Shown one piece after another: positions 8,615 to 15,411 of a stretch of DNA of 30,283 bases (the stretch's first letter is position 1; the number at the start of each line of letters is the position of its first letter). Origin of the DNA: JBFEYJ01 sp041563315 (lineage in GTDB: Bacteria > Pseudomonadota > Gammaproteobacteria > Thiohalomonadales > Thiohalomonadaceae); NCBI GenBank assembly GCA_041563315.1, contig JBFFNE010000029.1:1-30283 (forward strand), in the 5' to 3' direction. The notes below the pieces were generated by a model. That model was given only the letters and a program-made list of their open reading frames with translations. It had not been told where the DNA came from and made no database searches. Made by a program: the position numbers and the translations under genes.

Positions 8615-8722
8615 ACAGGATCTGCAGAAAAACAGCGTAAAGTCCCAGGTTCAAAGAGGCACATTCGCCCACTTGGGGTACGGTATATGATAGGCGCAAT
8701 ACCCGGATCCCCTCTTTAATCA

Positions 8723-8749
8723 TTGAACTTTGAACTTTGAACCTTGACA
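8723..8749 (+). repeat. Heptamer tandem repeat ending in the ispB -35 box
   Basis: TTGAACT (8723-8729), TTGAACT (8730-8736), TTGAACC (8737-8743) and a degenerate fourth unit TTGACAG that contains the -35 hexamer. A 10-base inverted copy, AGGTTCAAAG (8646-8655) against CTTTGAACCT (8735-8744), spans the divergent promoter region. Confidence 0.6.
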
Positions 8750-8772
8750 GCCGAGCCTCCGCTACCTAGCAT
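8744..8772 (+). promoter_or_regulatory. Sigma70 promoter for ispB (and probably tRNA-Pro)
   Basis: A perfect TTGACA (8744-8749), a 17-base spacer and TAGCAT (8767-8772, 4 of 6 matches) end 34 bases before the ispB start. No separate tRNA promoter is visible in the 9-base gap after ispB, so the tRNA is probably read from here. Confidence 0.7.
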
Positions 8773-8806
8773 CTCGGGTCTTTGTGCCGCACTTATACCC
8801 TATCTA

Positions 8807-9775
8807 ATGGATATTCAGAACGTCTATAACCTGGTCGCTGCCGACAGGCAGGCAGTCGATGAGCTGATCAAGCAGCGGCTCCACTCTGACGTGGTGCTGA
8901 TCAATCAGATCGGCCACTACATCGTCAATAGCGGTGGAAAGCGGTTGCGCCCGGTGCTGCTGTTGCTCACTGCGCGTGCCTTCGACTATGAGGGTAGCGA
9001 CCACCTTGAGCTGGCAGCCGTGGTGGAATTCATTCACACAGCCACACTGCTGCACGATGATGTGGTGGACGCCTCTGATATGCGCCGTGGCCAGGAGACA
9101 GCCAATAATGTCTGGGGTAACGAAGCCAGTGTGCTGGTGGGCGACTTCCTCTACTCCCGCGCCTTCCAGATGATGGTCGGGGTACACAATATGCGCGTAA
9201 TGGAGATCCTTTCAGAGGCTACCAATACCATCGCCGAGGGTGAGGTCAAGCAACTGCTCAACGTTCACAACGCCGATCTTGATGAGGCAGGCTATCTCGA
9301 TGTAATTCGTAGCAAGACAGCCAAACTGTTCGAATCCTCTGCCCAGCTGGGTGCGGTACTGACCGGCCGCAACGAAGAGGAAGAACGTGCCATGGCCGAC
9401 TATGGCATGCATTTGGGCATCGCCTTCCAGCTTATTGATGATGCCCTCGATTACTCTGCCTCCAGCGACGAATTGGGCAAGAACATCGGGGATGACCTGG
9501 CCGAGGGCAAGCCAACCCTGCCCTTGATCCACGTCATCAATAACGGTAGCCCGGAGCAGGCTACCCTGGTGCGCGAAGCGCTGGAACAGGGCGGTCGCGA
9601 TCGCATCGAAGAGCTCAAACTTGCCATTGAATCCGCCGGAGCTATCGCGTACACTTCGCGCTCTGCGCAAGTAGAGGCGGACAAGGCGATTGCCGCACTG
9701 TCCGTGTTGCCGAACTCTCCTTACAAGGAAGCTCTGGCCGCACTGGCCCACTTCGCGGTCCAGCGCAGTCACTAA
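8807..9775 (+). CDS. ispB: Octaprenyl (polyprenyl) diphosphate synthase
   Basis: Trans-isoprenyl diphosphate synthase that builds the side chain of ubiquinone/menaquinone from farnesyl and isopentenyl diphosphate. The protein is 322 residues. The two aspartate-rich magnesium-binding motifs are DDVVD at residues 84-88 and DDALD at residues 211-215. The substrate motif GGKRLRP is at about 43-49. Exact chain length cannot be read with certainty; IspB is the usual occupant next to rplU. The start at MDIQNVYNL aligns with E. coli IspB; it lacks a strong ribosome-binding site. A TTG start at 8744 would overlap the promoter and is rejected. Confidence 0.95.
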   Translation: MDIQNVYNLVAADRQAVDELIKQRLHSDVVLINQIGHYIVNSGGKRLRPVLLLLTARAFDYEGSDHLELAAVVEFIHTATLLHDDVVDASDMRRGQETANNVWGNEASVLVGDFLYSRAFQMMVGVHNMRVMEILSEATNTIAEGEVKQLLNVHNADLDEAGYLDVIRSKTAKLFESSAQLGAVLTGRNEEEERAMADYGMHLGIAFQLIDDALDYSASSDELGKNIGDDLAEGKPTLPLIHVINNGSPEQATLVREALEQGGRDRIEELKLAIESAGAIAYTSRSAQVEADKAIAALSVLPNSPYKEALAALAHFAVQRSH

Positions 9776-9784
9776 TCAGATTTT

Positions 9785-9861
9785 CGGGGTGTAGCTCAGC
9801 CTGGTAGAGCACTGTCTTCGGGAGGCAGGGGCCGGAGGTTCGAATCCTCTCACCCCGACCA
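9785..9861 (+). tRNA. tRNA-Pro (anticodon CGG)
   Basis: A 77-base cloverleaf. The acceptor stem CGGGGTG pairs with CACCCCG (9851-9857), followed by discriminator A and an encoded CCA (9859-9861). The anticodon arm CTGTC-TTCGGGA-GGCAG carries CGG at positions 34-36. The T arm contains GGTTCGAATCC. C1 and the CGG anticodon match proK-type tRNA-Pro. It begins 9 bases after the ispB stop codon. Confidence 0.97.
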
Positions 9862-9866
9862 ATTCT

Positions 9867-9895
9867 TTCAAGGGGTTATCCCGAGCCCCCTTGAA
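9867..9895. other. Stem-loop after tRNA-Pro
   Basis: A perfect 9-bp stem, TTCAAGGGG (9867-9875) with CCCCTTGAA (9887-9895), has an 11-base loop. No T-run follows on either strand, so it is not a clear intrinsic terminator. It could be a 3' processing or stability element of the tRNA transcript. Confidence 0.4.
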
Positions 9896-9990
9896 CCTTA
9901 AAATACCCGCTTCCCCTGATGAGAACAGGCCTGGCTCCTGGTTCACGCTTTCCCGTTCTCCCCCGCCAGATGCACTCCTCGTCCACTGGC

Positions 9991-10083
9991 CTACCCCTCC
10001 TCGCCGGGTGTATCAATCAACGCATCCAGATAATCCGCCGCGGTCATGGCAAAAGCGGTCGATACCAGCACCGCGACGGCCAT
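9991..10083 (-). CDS. Possible 30-residue hydrophobic peptide, unknown
   Basis: An ATG ORF in the otherwise empty 335-bp gap between tRNA-Pro and ssb. The product is a short hydrophobic N-terminal half (MAVAVLVSTAFAM) followed by TAADYLDALIDTPGEEG and a TAG stop. AAGG lies 7 bases before the ATG. It resembles a signal-peptide start with a very short tail and could equally be a gene remnant. The rest of this gap shows no other coding signal. I do not recognise the peptide; it may well not be a gene. Confidence 0.2.
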   Translation of the reverse strand: MAVAVLVSTAFAMTAADYLDALIDTPGEEG

Positions 10084-10133
10084 AGCCACACCTTGGCGCT
10101 CATGATCTCTAGTGGGGAATCCGCGAATAACCT

Positions 10134-10159
10134 AAAAAAGCCCTGATAAACAGGGCCTT
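10134..10159 (-). terminator. Intrinsic terminator of ssb
   Basis: On the minus strand GCCCTG-TTTAT-CAGGGC (plus 10140-10156) is followed by six T (A at 10134-10139). It lies 37 bases past the ssb stop codon. Confidence 0.85.
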
Positions 10160-10196
10160 AATATATAACTATTTACATTCTTGCCTAAGGTATGTT

Positions 10197-10703
10197 TCAG
10201 AACGGAATATCGTCATCGAAATCATCGAAGTTGCTGCCGCCAGCCGGCTGGGCCGGGGTTTGAGCCGGAGCCGCTCTGCCACCACCTTGCGGTGCTGCTG
10301 CGGGTTGGCCACCTCCGCCGAAATTCTGATTACTGTAATCCGCGGCACCACCCGCGCCCGCACCACCGCGCCCGCCAAGCATCTGCATTTCGTTGGCGAC
10401 GATTTCGGTGGTGTAGCGATCCTGGCCGTTTTGATCCTGCCATTTTCGAGTCTGCAACTTGCCTTCGAGATAGACCTGCGAGCCCTTGCGCAAGTATTCG
10501 CCGGCAATCTCACCCAAACGCCCAAACATCACTACCCGGTGCCACTCGGTTTTCTCCTGTTTCTGCCCGGACTGCTTGTCGGTCCACTGCTCACTGGTGG
10601 CCACGGTAATATTCGCTACGGCCGCACCGTTTGCCGTATAACGCACCTCTGGATCCTGTCCCAGGTTCCCGACCAGAATGACTTTGTTTACACCACGTGC
10701 CAT
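10197..10703 (-). CDS. ssb: Single-stranded DNA-binding protein
   Basis: Tetrameric SSB that coats single-stranded DNA in replication, recombination and repair. The protein is 168 residues. The OB fold (about 1-110) starts MARGVNKVILVGNLGQDPEVR and contains EWHRVVMFGRLGEIAGEYL. A Gly/Ala/Gln/Pro-rich linker follows. The acidic C-terminal peptide DDDIPF, which recruits partner proteins, is intact. A strong ribosome-binding region (GGTGAGGG) precedes the ATG. It lies 54 bases after the yajR-type gene and close to uvrA, as in Pseudomonas. Confidence 0.98.
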   Translation of the reverse strand: MARGVNKVILVGNLGQDPEVRYTANGAAVANITVATSEQWTDKQSGQKQEKTEWHRVVMFGRLGEIAGEYLRKGSQVYLEGKLQTRKWQDQNGQDRYTTEIVANEMQMLGGRGGAGAGGAADYSNQNFGGGGQPAAAPQGGGRAAPAQTPAQPAGGSNFDDFDDDIPF

Positions 10704-10757
10704 ATCTTTTCCCTCACCTTAACGATTACTTACTCATCTTGATTCGACTGCTCCGGG

Positions 10758-12128
10758 TCAGGAACCAGCGGCAGAAAACTGCCTCAGGGCTTCCCTGTCC
10801 AATACCCGGCTATCCACCTTCGTGTAGGCAATACCATCATCCACATTTACACTCGCTTCCGCTACCCCCTTGACCAGGCGTAGACGCTGCTCTAACTCTT
10901 TTGCCTGAGTGGCATCGGCCACCTCGACTCTGAACATCCGGACGACCAGGTAGCGGGGTTCACGCATACTCAACGCCGCTAGCAACCACAGGGCAATAAG
11001 AGCGCTACAGAGGAGAAAAACCCCGCTGCTCCCATACCCCCCATGAATCCAGCCACCAGCAACCCCGCCAATGAAGGCACCGATAAACTGGGAACTGGTA
11101 TAGACCCCCATGGCGGTCCCTTTGCTCTGTGCCGGCGCCACCTTGCTGACCAGAGAGGGTAGCGTCGCCTCCAGCAGACTGAAGGCGGTGAAAAATGTTA
11201 GCAGCAGGAAAGCAATCAACCAATACTGCTGCTGCCCCCACACCAGCGCCAGCTGTGACAGCAGCAACACGCCAATGGCCGAAGTGAAGACCCGTTTCAT
11301 CCGTCGTTTCCTCTCGGCGACGATGATAAAAGGGACCGCCATCAGCATAGCGAGCACCATCACCGGCAGATAGAGCTGCCAGTGGTGTTCCGGGCTGAAA
11401 CCACTGTCACGTAGTGCCAACGGCAGCACGACGAAACTGGCGGTCAACACCATGTGCAGTACCAGGATACCAAAGTCCAGCCGCAGCAGCTGCCCATCGC
11501 GCAGCACACGGCCTAACAGCGCCGGCTCTGCCTCGGCGTCACGATGGAAGGAGCTCTCATGGGGTGTCGGCACTGTGGTGTATAACAACACAATACCACC
11601 AAGAGCCAGCGCTGCGGTCAGGGCAAAAATACCAGGCACACCAATCCAGTGGTTCAGCAGCGGTCCCGCCACCATAGCCAAGACAAAGGAAAAGCCGATA
11701 CTCATACCAATCACCGCCATTGCCTTGGTGCGATGCTCTTCCCGTGTCAAGTCGGCCGCCAATGCCATCACCGCCGCCGCCACCGCCCCAGCTCCCTGCA
11801 GCGCACGACCGAAGATCACCCCCTCAATGCTCGTGGCCATCGCAGCAACAACACTGCCTAGCGCAAAAATAAATAATCCGGCTGCGATAACCGGTTTACG
11901 ACCGATGCGATCGGAGAGCATGCCGAAGGGTAACTGCAACAGCGCCTGGGTCAGGCCATAGACACCGATAGCGAGGCCCACCTGAAGCGAGGTCACCCCC
12001 TCCAGCTCTTCGGCATAGAGCGCGAATACCGGCAGAATCATAAACAACCCCAGCATACGCAGGGCAAAGATTGCGGCAAGCGAGACGGCGGCACGTTGTT
12101 CTTTGGCCGTCATTTGTACAGGCAACAT
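10758..12128 (-). CDS. yajR: MFS transporter of the YajR type with C-terminal ferredoxin-like domain
   Basis: Inner-membrane major facilitator protein of 456 residues with 12 predicted transmembrane segments. MFS motif A is clear between TM2 and TM3 (GMLSDRIGRKPVIAAG, about residues 69-84). After TM12 comes a soluble domain of about 65 residues (from RYLVVRMFRVEVADA) with the beta-alpha-beta-beta-alpha-beta pattern of the YAM domain described for E. coli YajR. The substrate of this family is not established. The start at 12128 (MLPVQMTAKEQ) is preferred; TTG at 12152 and ATG at 12113 are alternatives. It sits upstream of ssb and divergent from uvrA, the same gene order as in Pseudomonas. Confidence 0.88.
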   Translation of the reverse strand: MLPVQMTAKEQRAAVSLAAIFALRMLGLFMILPVFALYAEELEGVTSLQVGLAIGVYGLTQALLQLPFGMLSDRIGRKPVIAAGLFIFALGSVVAAMATSIEGVIFGRALQGAGAVAAAVMALAADLTREEHRTKAMAVIGMSIGFSFVLAMVAGPLLNHWIGVPGIFALTAALALGGIVLLYTTVPTPHESSFHRDAEAEPALLGRVLRDGQLLRLDFGILVLHMVLTASFVVLPLALRDSGFSPEHHWQLYLPVMVLAMLMAVPFIIVAERKRRMKRVFTSAIGVLLLSQLALVWGQQQYWLIAFLLLTFFTAFSLLEATLPSLVSKVAPAQSKGTAMGVYTSSQFIGAFIGGVAGGWIHGGYGSSGVFLLCSALIALWLLAALSMREPRYLVVRMFRVEVADATQAKELEQRLRLVKGVAEASVNVDDGIAYTKVDSRVLDREALRQFSAAGS

Positions 12129-12179
12129 GGCAACAGTCCGGAGGGGCTTCAAACTAATAGAAAAAACCAGGTGCTGGCT

Positions 12180-12209
12180 TTGCTTCTGAATGACTAAACA
12201 ACGTATATT
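12180..12209 (+). promoter_or_regulatory. Possible promoter reading toward uvrA
   Basis: TTGCTT (12180-12185), an 18-base spacer and TATATT (12204-12209) make a moderate sigma70 match, about 365 bases before uvrA. If used, the transcript would contain a long leader with the palindrome, the small ORF and the large dyad described separately. No consensus LexA box (CTG-N10-CAG) was found beside it. Confidence 0.3.
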
Positions 12210-12282
12210 AACAGGTTCGGTTCACAGCGGAAATGAGTGCGGTGTCTCTTATTAATTACGGCTATCGGCGTGGCGCCACATC

Positions 12283-12310
12283 GTCAGGTGCAGTGCGCAC
12301 TGCATATGAC
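12283..12310. promoter_or_regulatory. 28-bp dyad with perfect 16-bp palindrome in the yajR-uvrA gap (possible operator)
   Basis: GTCA (12283-12286), then the perfect palindrome TGCAGTGCGCACTGCA (12289-12304), then TGAC (12307-12310), so 24 of 28 positions are symmetric. A second perfect palindrome, GTGGCGCCAC, is at 12270-12279. The symmetry without a loop favours a protein-binding site over an RNA hairpin, but nothing identifies the protein. Confidence 0.45.
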
Positions 12311-12410
12311 ATTGCACGTCTTTTTCCGGGCTGCCACCATTCCGGACAGAGCAGATTTGGACGGCCGCAGACGGATCTGAAGGGCAGACTACTTGGAGGG
12401 GATCCGCAAC

Positions 12411-12524
12411 ATGGCAAATGGCGGTTTGGCGTTATCCCCGAAGGGAGGCTCACAAAAGCCTCAATCCAGCATTGCAATGCTGGGCAAGGGCAAACCTTTA
12501 CCTGCGCATCGCGCCCTGTCTTGA
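12411..12524 (+). CDS. Possible 37-residue leader peptide or small protein upstream of uvrA
   Basis: An ATG ORF of 37 codons with a very strong Shine-Dalgarno sequence, GGAGGGG (12395-12401), 9 bases before the start. The product begins MANGGLALSPKGGSQKPQSS and is basic, rich in Gly, Pro, Ser and Lys, without a membrane segment. Its 3' third overlaps the stem-loops described at 12445-12540, and its stop codon lies in the right arm of that dyad. It ends 49 bases before the uvrA ATG on the same strand. I do not recognise it; it could be a leader peptide, an independent small protein, or chance. Confidence 0.35.
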   Translation: MANGGLALSPKGGSQKPQSSIAMLGKGKPLPAHRALS

Positions 12525-12540
12525 GGCTTTTGTGGGCCTC
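12445..12540. repeat. 20-bp near-perfect inverted repeat enclosing two stem-loops, upstream of uvrA
   Basis: The left arm (12445-12464, GAGGCTCACAAAAGCCTCAA) and right arm (12521-12540) are reverse complements with one difference. Between them lie the perfect palindrome CCAGCATTG/CAATGCTGG (12466-12483) and a 5-bp stem AGGGC/GCCCT (12487-12491 with 12513-12517), giving a three-way junction if folded. Each arm can also fold alone (GAGGCT-CACAAA-AGCCTC on the left; GAGGC...GCCTC on the right), so two mutually exclusive structures exist. No flanking target-site duplication was seen. Confidence 0.55.
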
Positions 12541-12573
12541 TGATGACAGCCATTAGTAGGAAACAGCACATAC

Positions 12574-15411
12574 ATGGACACAATCAAGCTTCGTGGGGCC
12601 CGGACCCATAATCTGAAGAACATTGATATCGACCTGCCCCGGGATAAACTCATCGTTATTACCGGTCTTTCCGGCTCGGGGAAGTCCTCACTCGCATTCG
12701 ATACCATCTATGCAGAGGGACAACGCCGCTACGTCGAATCACTCTCCAGTTATGCGCGCCAGTTTCTCTCTATCATGGAGAAACCGGACATCGACCACAT
12801 TGAGGGGCTGTCACCGGCAATCTCCATCGAACAGAAGTCGACCTCGCACAACCCCCGCTCAACTGTCGGCACAGTGACCGAGATCTACGACTACCTTCGA
12901 CTGCTGTTTGCCCGTGCCGGCGAACCCCGTTGCCCACAGCACGATATCGTGCTGCAGGCACAGACGGTAAGCCAGATGGTCGACCAGATACTGGCCTTAC
13001 CCGAGGGCAGCAAACTGATGCTGCTCGCCCCGCTGGTTCAGGGGCGCAAGGGGGAGCATGTTCACGTGCTGGAGGAGCTGCGTGCGCAGGGCTATGTGCG
13101 TGCCCGGGTCAACGGTGTGGTGATGGAGCTGGATCAGACGCCGAATCTGGAACTTCGCAAGAAACACACCATCGAGGCGGTAGTCGACCGTTTCAAGGTT
13201 CGTGCCGACCTCAAGCAGCGGCTCGCCGACTCCCTCGAAACCGCACTGCATCTCTCCGATGGCCTCGCTCGAATTGCATTCATGGACAGTGATAAGGATG
13301 AGCTTGTTTTCTCCGCCAAGTACGCCTGTCCTGTATGCAACTACTCACTTACTGAACTCGAACCGCGTCTTTTCTCCTTTAATAACCCGGTCGGTGCCTG
13401 TCCGAACTGTGATGGCCTCGGAGTCCGCCAGTTTTTTGATCCCGCCCGTATTGTGATCCACCCCGAGCTAAGCCTCTCCGGAGGGGCCATTCGTGGCTGG
13501 GATCGCCGTAATGCCTACTATTTTCAGATGCTCAGCTCCCTGGCAGAGCATTATCAGTTCGACATCGACACTCCCTACATCGAACTACCGGAGCACATTC
13601 GCCATGCTCTGCTCTATGGTAGCGGCAAGGAGTCGATCGCCTTTCACTACCAGTCGGATCGCCTCGCTTCCAGTACCCGTGAACACCCCTTCGAGGGCAT
13701 TATCCCCAATATGGAGCGGCGCTACCGGGAAACTGACTCCAACGTGGTACGCGAGGAGCTAAGCAAATTCCTCAGCCAGCAGTCTTGTCCCAGTTGCCAT
13801 GGCACCCGCCTCAACGAGGCAGCCCGCCATGTCTTTATCGCAAACAAGCCGCTGACTGAAATCACCACCATGCCGGTCGGCAGGGCACGAGAATTTTTTG
13901 GCAATATGACCCTGCCAGGGTGGCGAGGCGAAATCGCCGAAAGAATCGCCAAGGAGATCAACGAAAGGCTTACCTTCCTGGTGAATGTCGGCCTCGATTA
14001 CCTGAGCCTGGATCGCAGCGCCGATACCCTTTCCGGGGGAGAGGCACAACGCATTCGCCTAGCCAGCCAGATTGGCGCCGGACTGGTTGGGGTGATGTAT
14101 GTACTGGATGAGCCCTCTATCGGCTTGCACCAGCGCGACAACGAACGGCTGTTGGAGACCCTGTTTCACCTTCGTAATCTGGGTAATACCGTCATCGTCG
14201 TGGAGCACGACGAGGATGCCATCCGCCACGCCGATTATGTGGTCGATATCGGTCCGGGCGCCGGAGTCCACGGAGGTGAGATTGTCGCCCAAGGCAGCCC
14301 CGCCGAGGTCATGGCAAGTGAGCACTCACTTACAGGCCAATATTTATCAAACAGACGGCGAATAGAAGTCCCACCGGTACGCATTGCGAGCGACCCCAAG
14401 CGTCAGTTGTTGATCCGCGGTGCCAGCGGTAATAACCTCAAGGGGATCAATGTCGACATCCCCGTGGGCCTGCTAACCTGTGTCACCGGGGTCTCCGGCT
14501 CGGGAAAATCGACCCTGATTAACGACACGCTATACCGCCATGCCGCTCTCGCGCTCAATGGCGCTGGAGAAGACCCGGCCCCTTGTGCCGAAATCGTTGG
14601 CCTGGAGCAGTTCGATAAGGTAGTGGACATTGACCAAAGCCCCATCGGTCGTACCCCACGGTCCAATCCGGCCACCTACACCGGTCTGTTTACACCGATA
14701 CGCGAGCTTTTTGCCGGAACTCAGGAGGCACGCGTCCGCGGTTATAACCCTGGTCGCTTCTCCTTCAACGTCAAAGGGGGGCGCTGCGAGGCGTGCCAGG
14801 GAGACGGCCTCATCAAGGTAGAGATGCATTTTCTGCCGGATGTTTACGTCCCCTGCGATGTCTGCAAGGGCAAGCGCTACAATCGTGAGACCCTTGAGGT
14901 GCAATATAAGGGAAGGAACATCTATCAAGTGCTGGAGATGACGGTGGAAGAGGCACGAGAGTTCTTCGATGCCGTCCCTCCGCTGGCGCGTAAGCTGCAA
15001 ACCCTGCTCGATGTGGGACTCAGCTACATCAAACTGGGGCAGTCCGCCACTACCCTCTCTGGCGGTGAGGCACAGCGGGTAAAGCTCGCCCGGGAACTCT
15101 CCAAACGGGATACCGGCAATACTCTCTACATTCTCGATGAGCCCACGACCGGGCTGCATTTTTACGATATAGAGCAGCTCCTTGCGGTACTGCATCGACT
15201 GCGCGACCATGGCAACACTATCGTGGTGATCGAACATAATCTCGATGTGATCAAAACGGCAGACTGGCTGCTTGATATTGGGCCAGAAGGGGGGGACAGG
15301 GGTGGTACAGTGCTGGTTGCCGGGACACCTGAGACGGTCGCAAGCTGTCCCGACTCCTATACAGGTCATTTTCTCAAACCGTTGCTTGAACGTGCTCGCT
15401 ACGCCGGATAG
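12574..15411 (+). CDS. uvrA: Excinuclease ABC subunit A
   Basis: DNA damage-recognition ATPase of nucleotide excision repair; it dimerises and loads UvrB. The protein is 945 residues, normal length. The first Walker A is GLSGSGKSS (31-39), and the first ABC signature is LSGGEAQRIRLASQIG. The second half has GVSGSGKSTL and LSGGEAQRVKLARELS, each followed by a DEP Walker B region. Zinc modules CPVCNY...CPNC and CEAC...CDVC are intact. The N-terminus MDTIKLRGARTHNLKNI is typical. The long leader region upstream is unusual. The 3' end overlaps the convergent SAM hydrolase-family gene by 13 bases. Confidence 0.98.
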   Translation: MDTIKLRGARTHNLKNIDIDLPRDKLIVITGLSGSGKSSLAFDTIYAEGQRRYVESLSSYARQFLSIMEKPDIDHIEGLSPAISIEQKSTSHNPRSTVGTVTEIYDYLRLLFARAGEPRCPQHDIVLQAQTVSQMVDQILALPEGSKLMLLAPLVQGRKGEHVHVLEELRAQGYVRARVNGVVMELDQTPNLELRKKHTIEAVVDRFKVRADLKQRLADSLETALHLSDGLARIAFMDSDKDELVFSAKYACPVCNYSLTELEPRLFSFNNPVGACPNCDGLGVRQFFDPARIVIHPELSLSGGAIRGWDRRNAYYFQMLSSLAEHYQFDIDTPYIELPEHIRHALLYGSGKESIAFHYQSDRLASSTREHPFEGIIPNMERRYRETDSNVVREELSKFLSQQSCPSCHGTRLNEAARHVFIANKPLTEITTMPVGRAREFFGNMTLPGWRGEIAERIAKEINERLTFLVNVGLDYLSLDRSADTLSGGEAQRIRLASQIGAGLVGVMYVLDEPSIGLHQRDNERLLETLFHLRNLGNTVIVVEHDEDAIRHADYVVDIGPGAGVHGGEIVAQGSPAEVMASEHSLTGQYLSNRRRIEVPPVRIASDPKRQLLIRGASGNNLKGINVDIPVGLLTCVTGVSGSGKSTLINDTLYRHAALALNGAGEDPAPCAEIVGLEQFDKVVDIDQSPIGRTPRSNPATYTGLFTPIRELFAGTQEARVRGYNPGRFSFNVKGGRCEACQGDGLIKVEMHFLPDVYVPCDVCKGKRYNRETLEVQYKGRNIYQVLEMTVEEAREFFDAVPPLARKLQTLLDVGLSYIKLGQSATTLSGGEAQRVKLARELSKRDTGNTLYILDEPTTGLHFYDIEQLLAVLHRLRDHGNTIVVIEHNLDVIKTADWLLDIGPEGGDRGGTVLVAGTPETVASCPDSYTGHFLKPLLERARYAG

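Noticed and set aside
9919..10146. 75-codon plus-strand ORF after tRNA-Pro
   Set aside because: No Shine-Dalgarno sequence, Pro/Ser/Arg/His-rich random-like composition, and it runs into the ssb terminator.
12186..12217. LexA (SOS) box upstream of uvrA
   Set aside because: The best candidate around AACGTATATTAACAG has CAA-N10-CAG instead of CTG-N10-CAG; too poor a match to call.
12262..12477. 71-codon minus-strand ORF in the yajR-uvrA gap
   Set aside because: No ribosome-binding site, odd composition with many Cys, Trp and Pro, and it crosses the palindromes; the plus-strand ORF at 12411 has much better start signals.
14530..15369. 279-codon ORF antisense to uvrA
   Set aside because: It lies wholly inside the certain uvrA gene, has no family resemblance and is a typical shadow of a high-GC coding frame.
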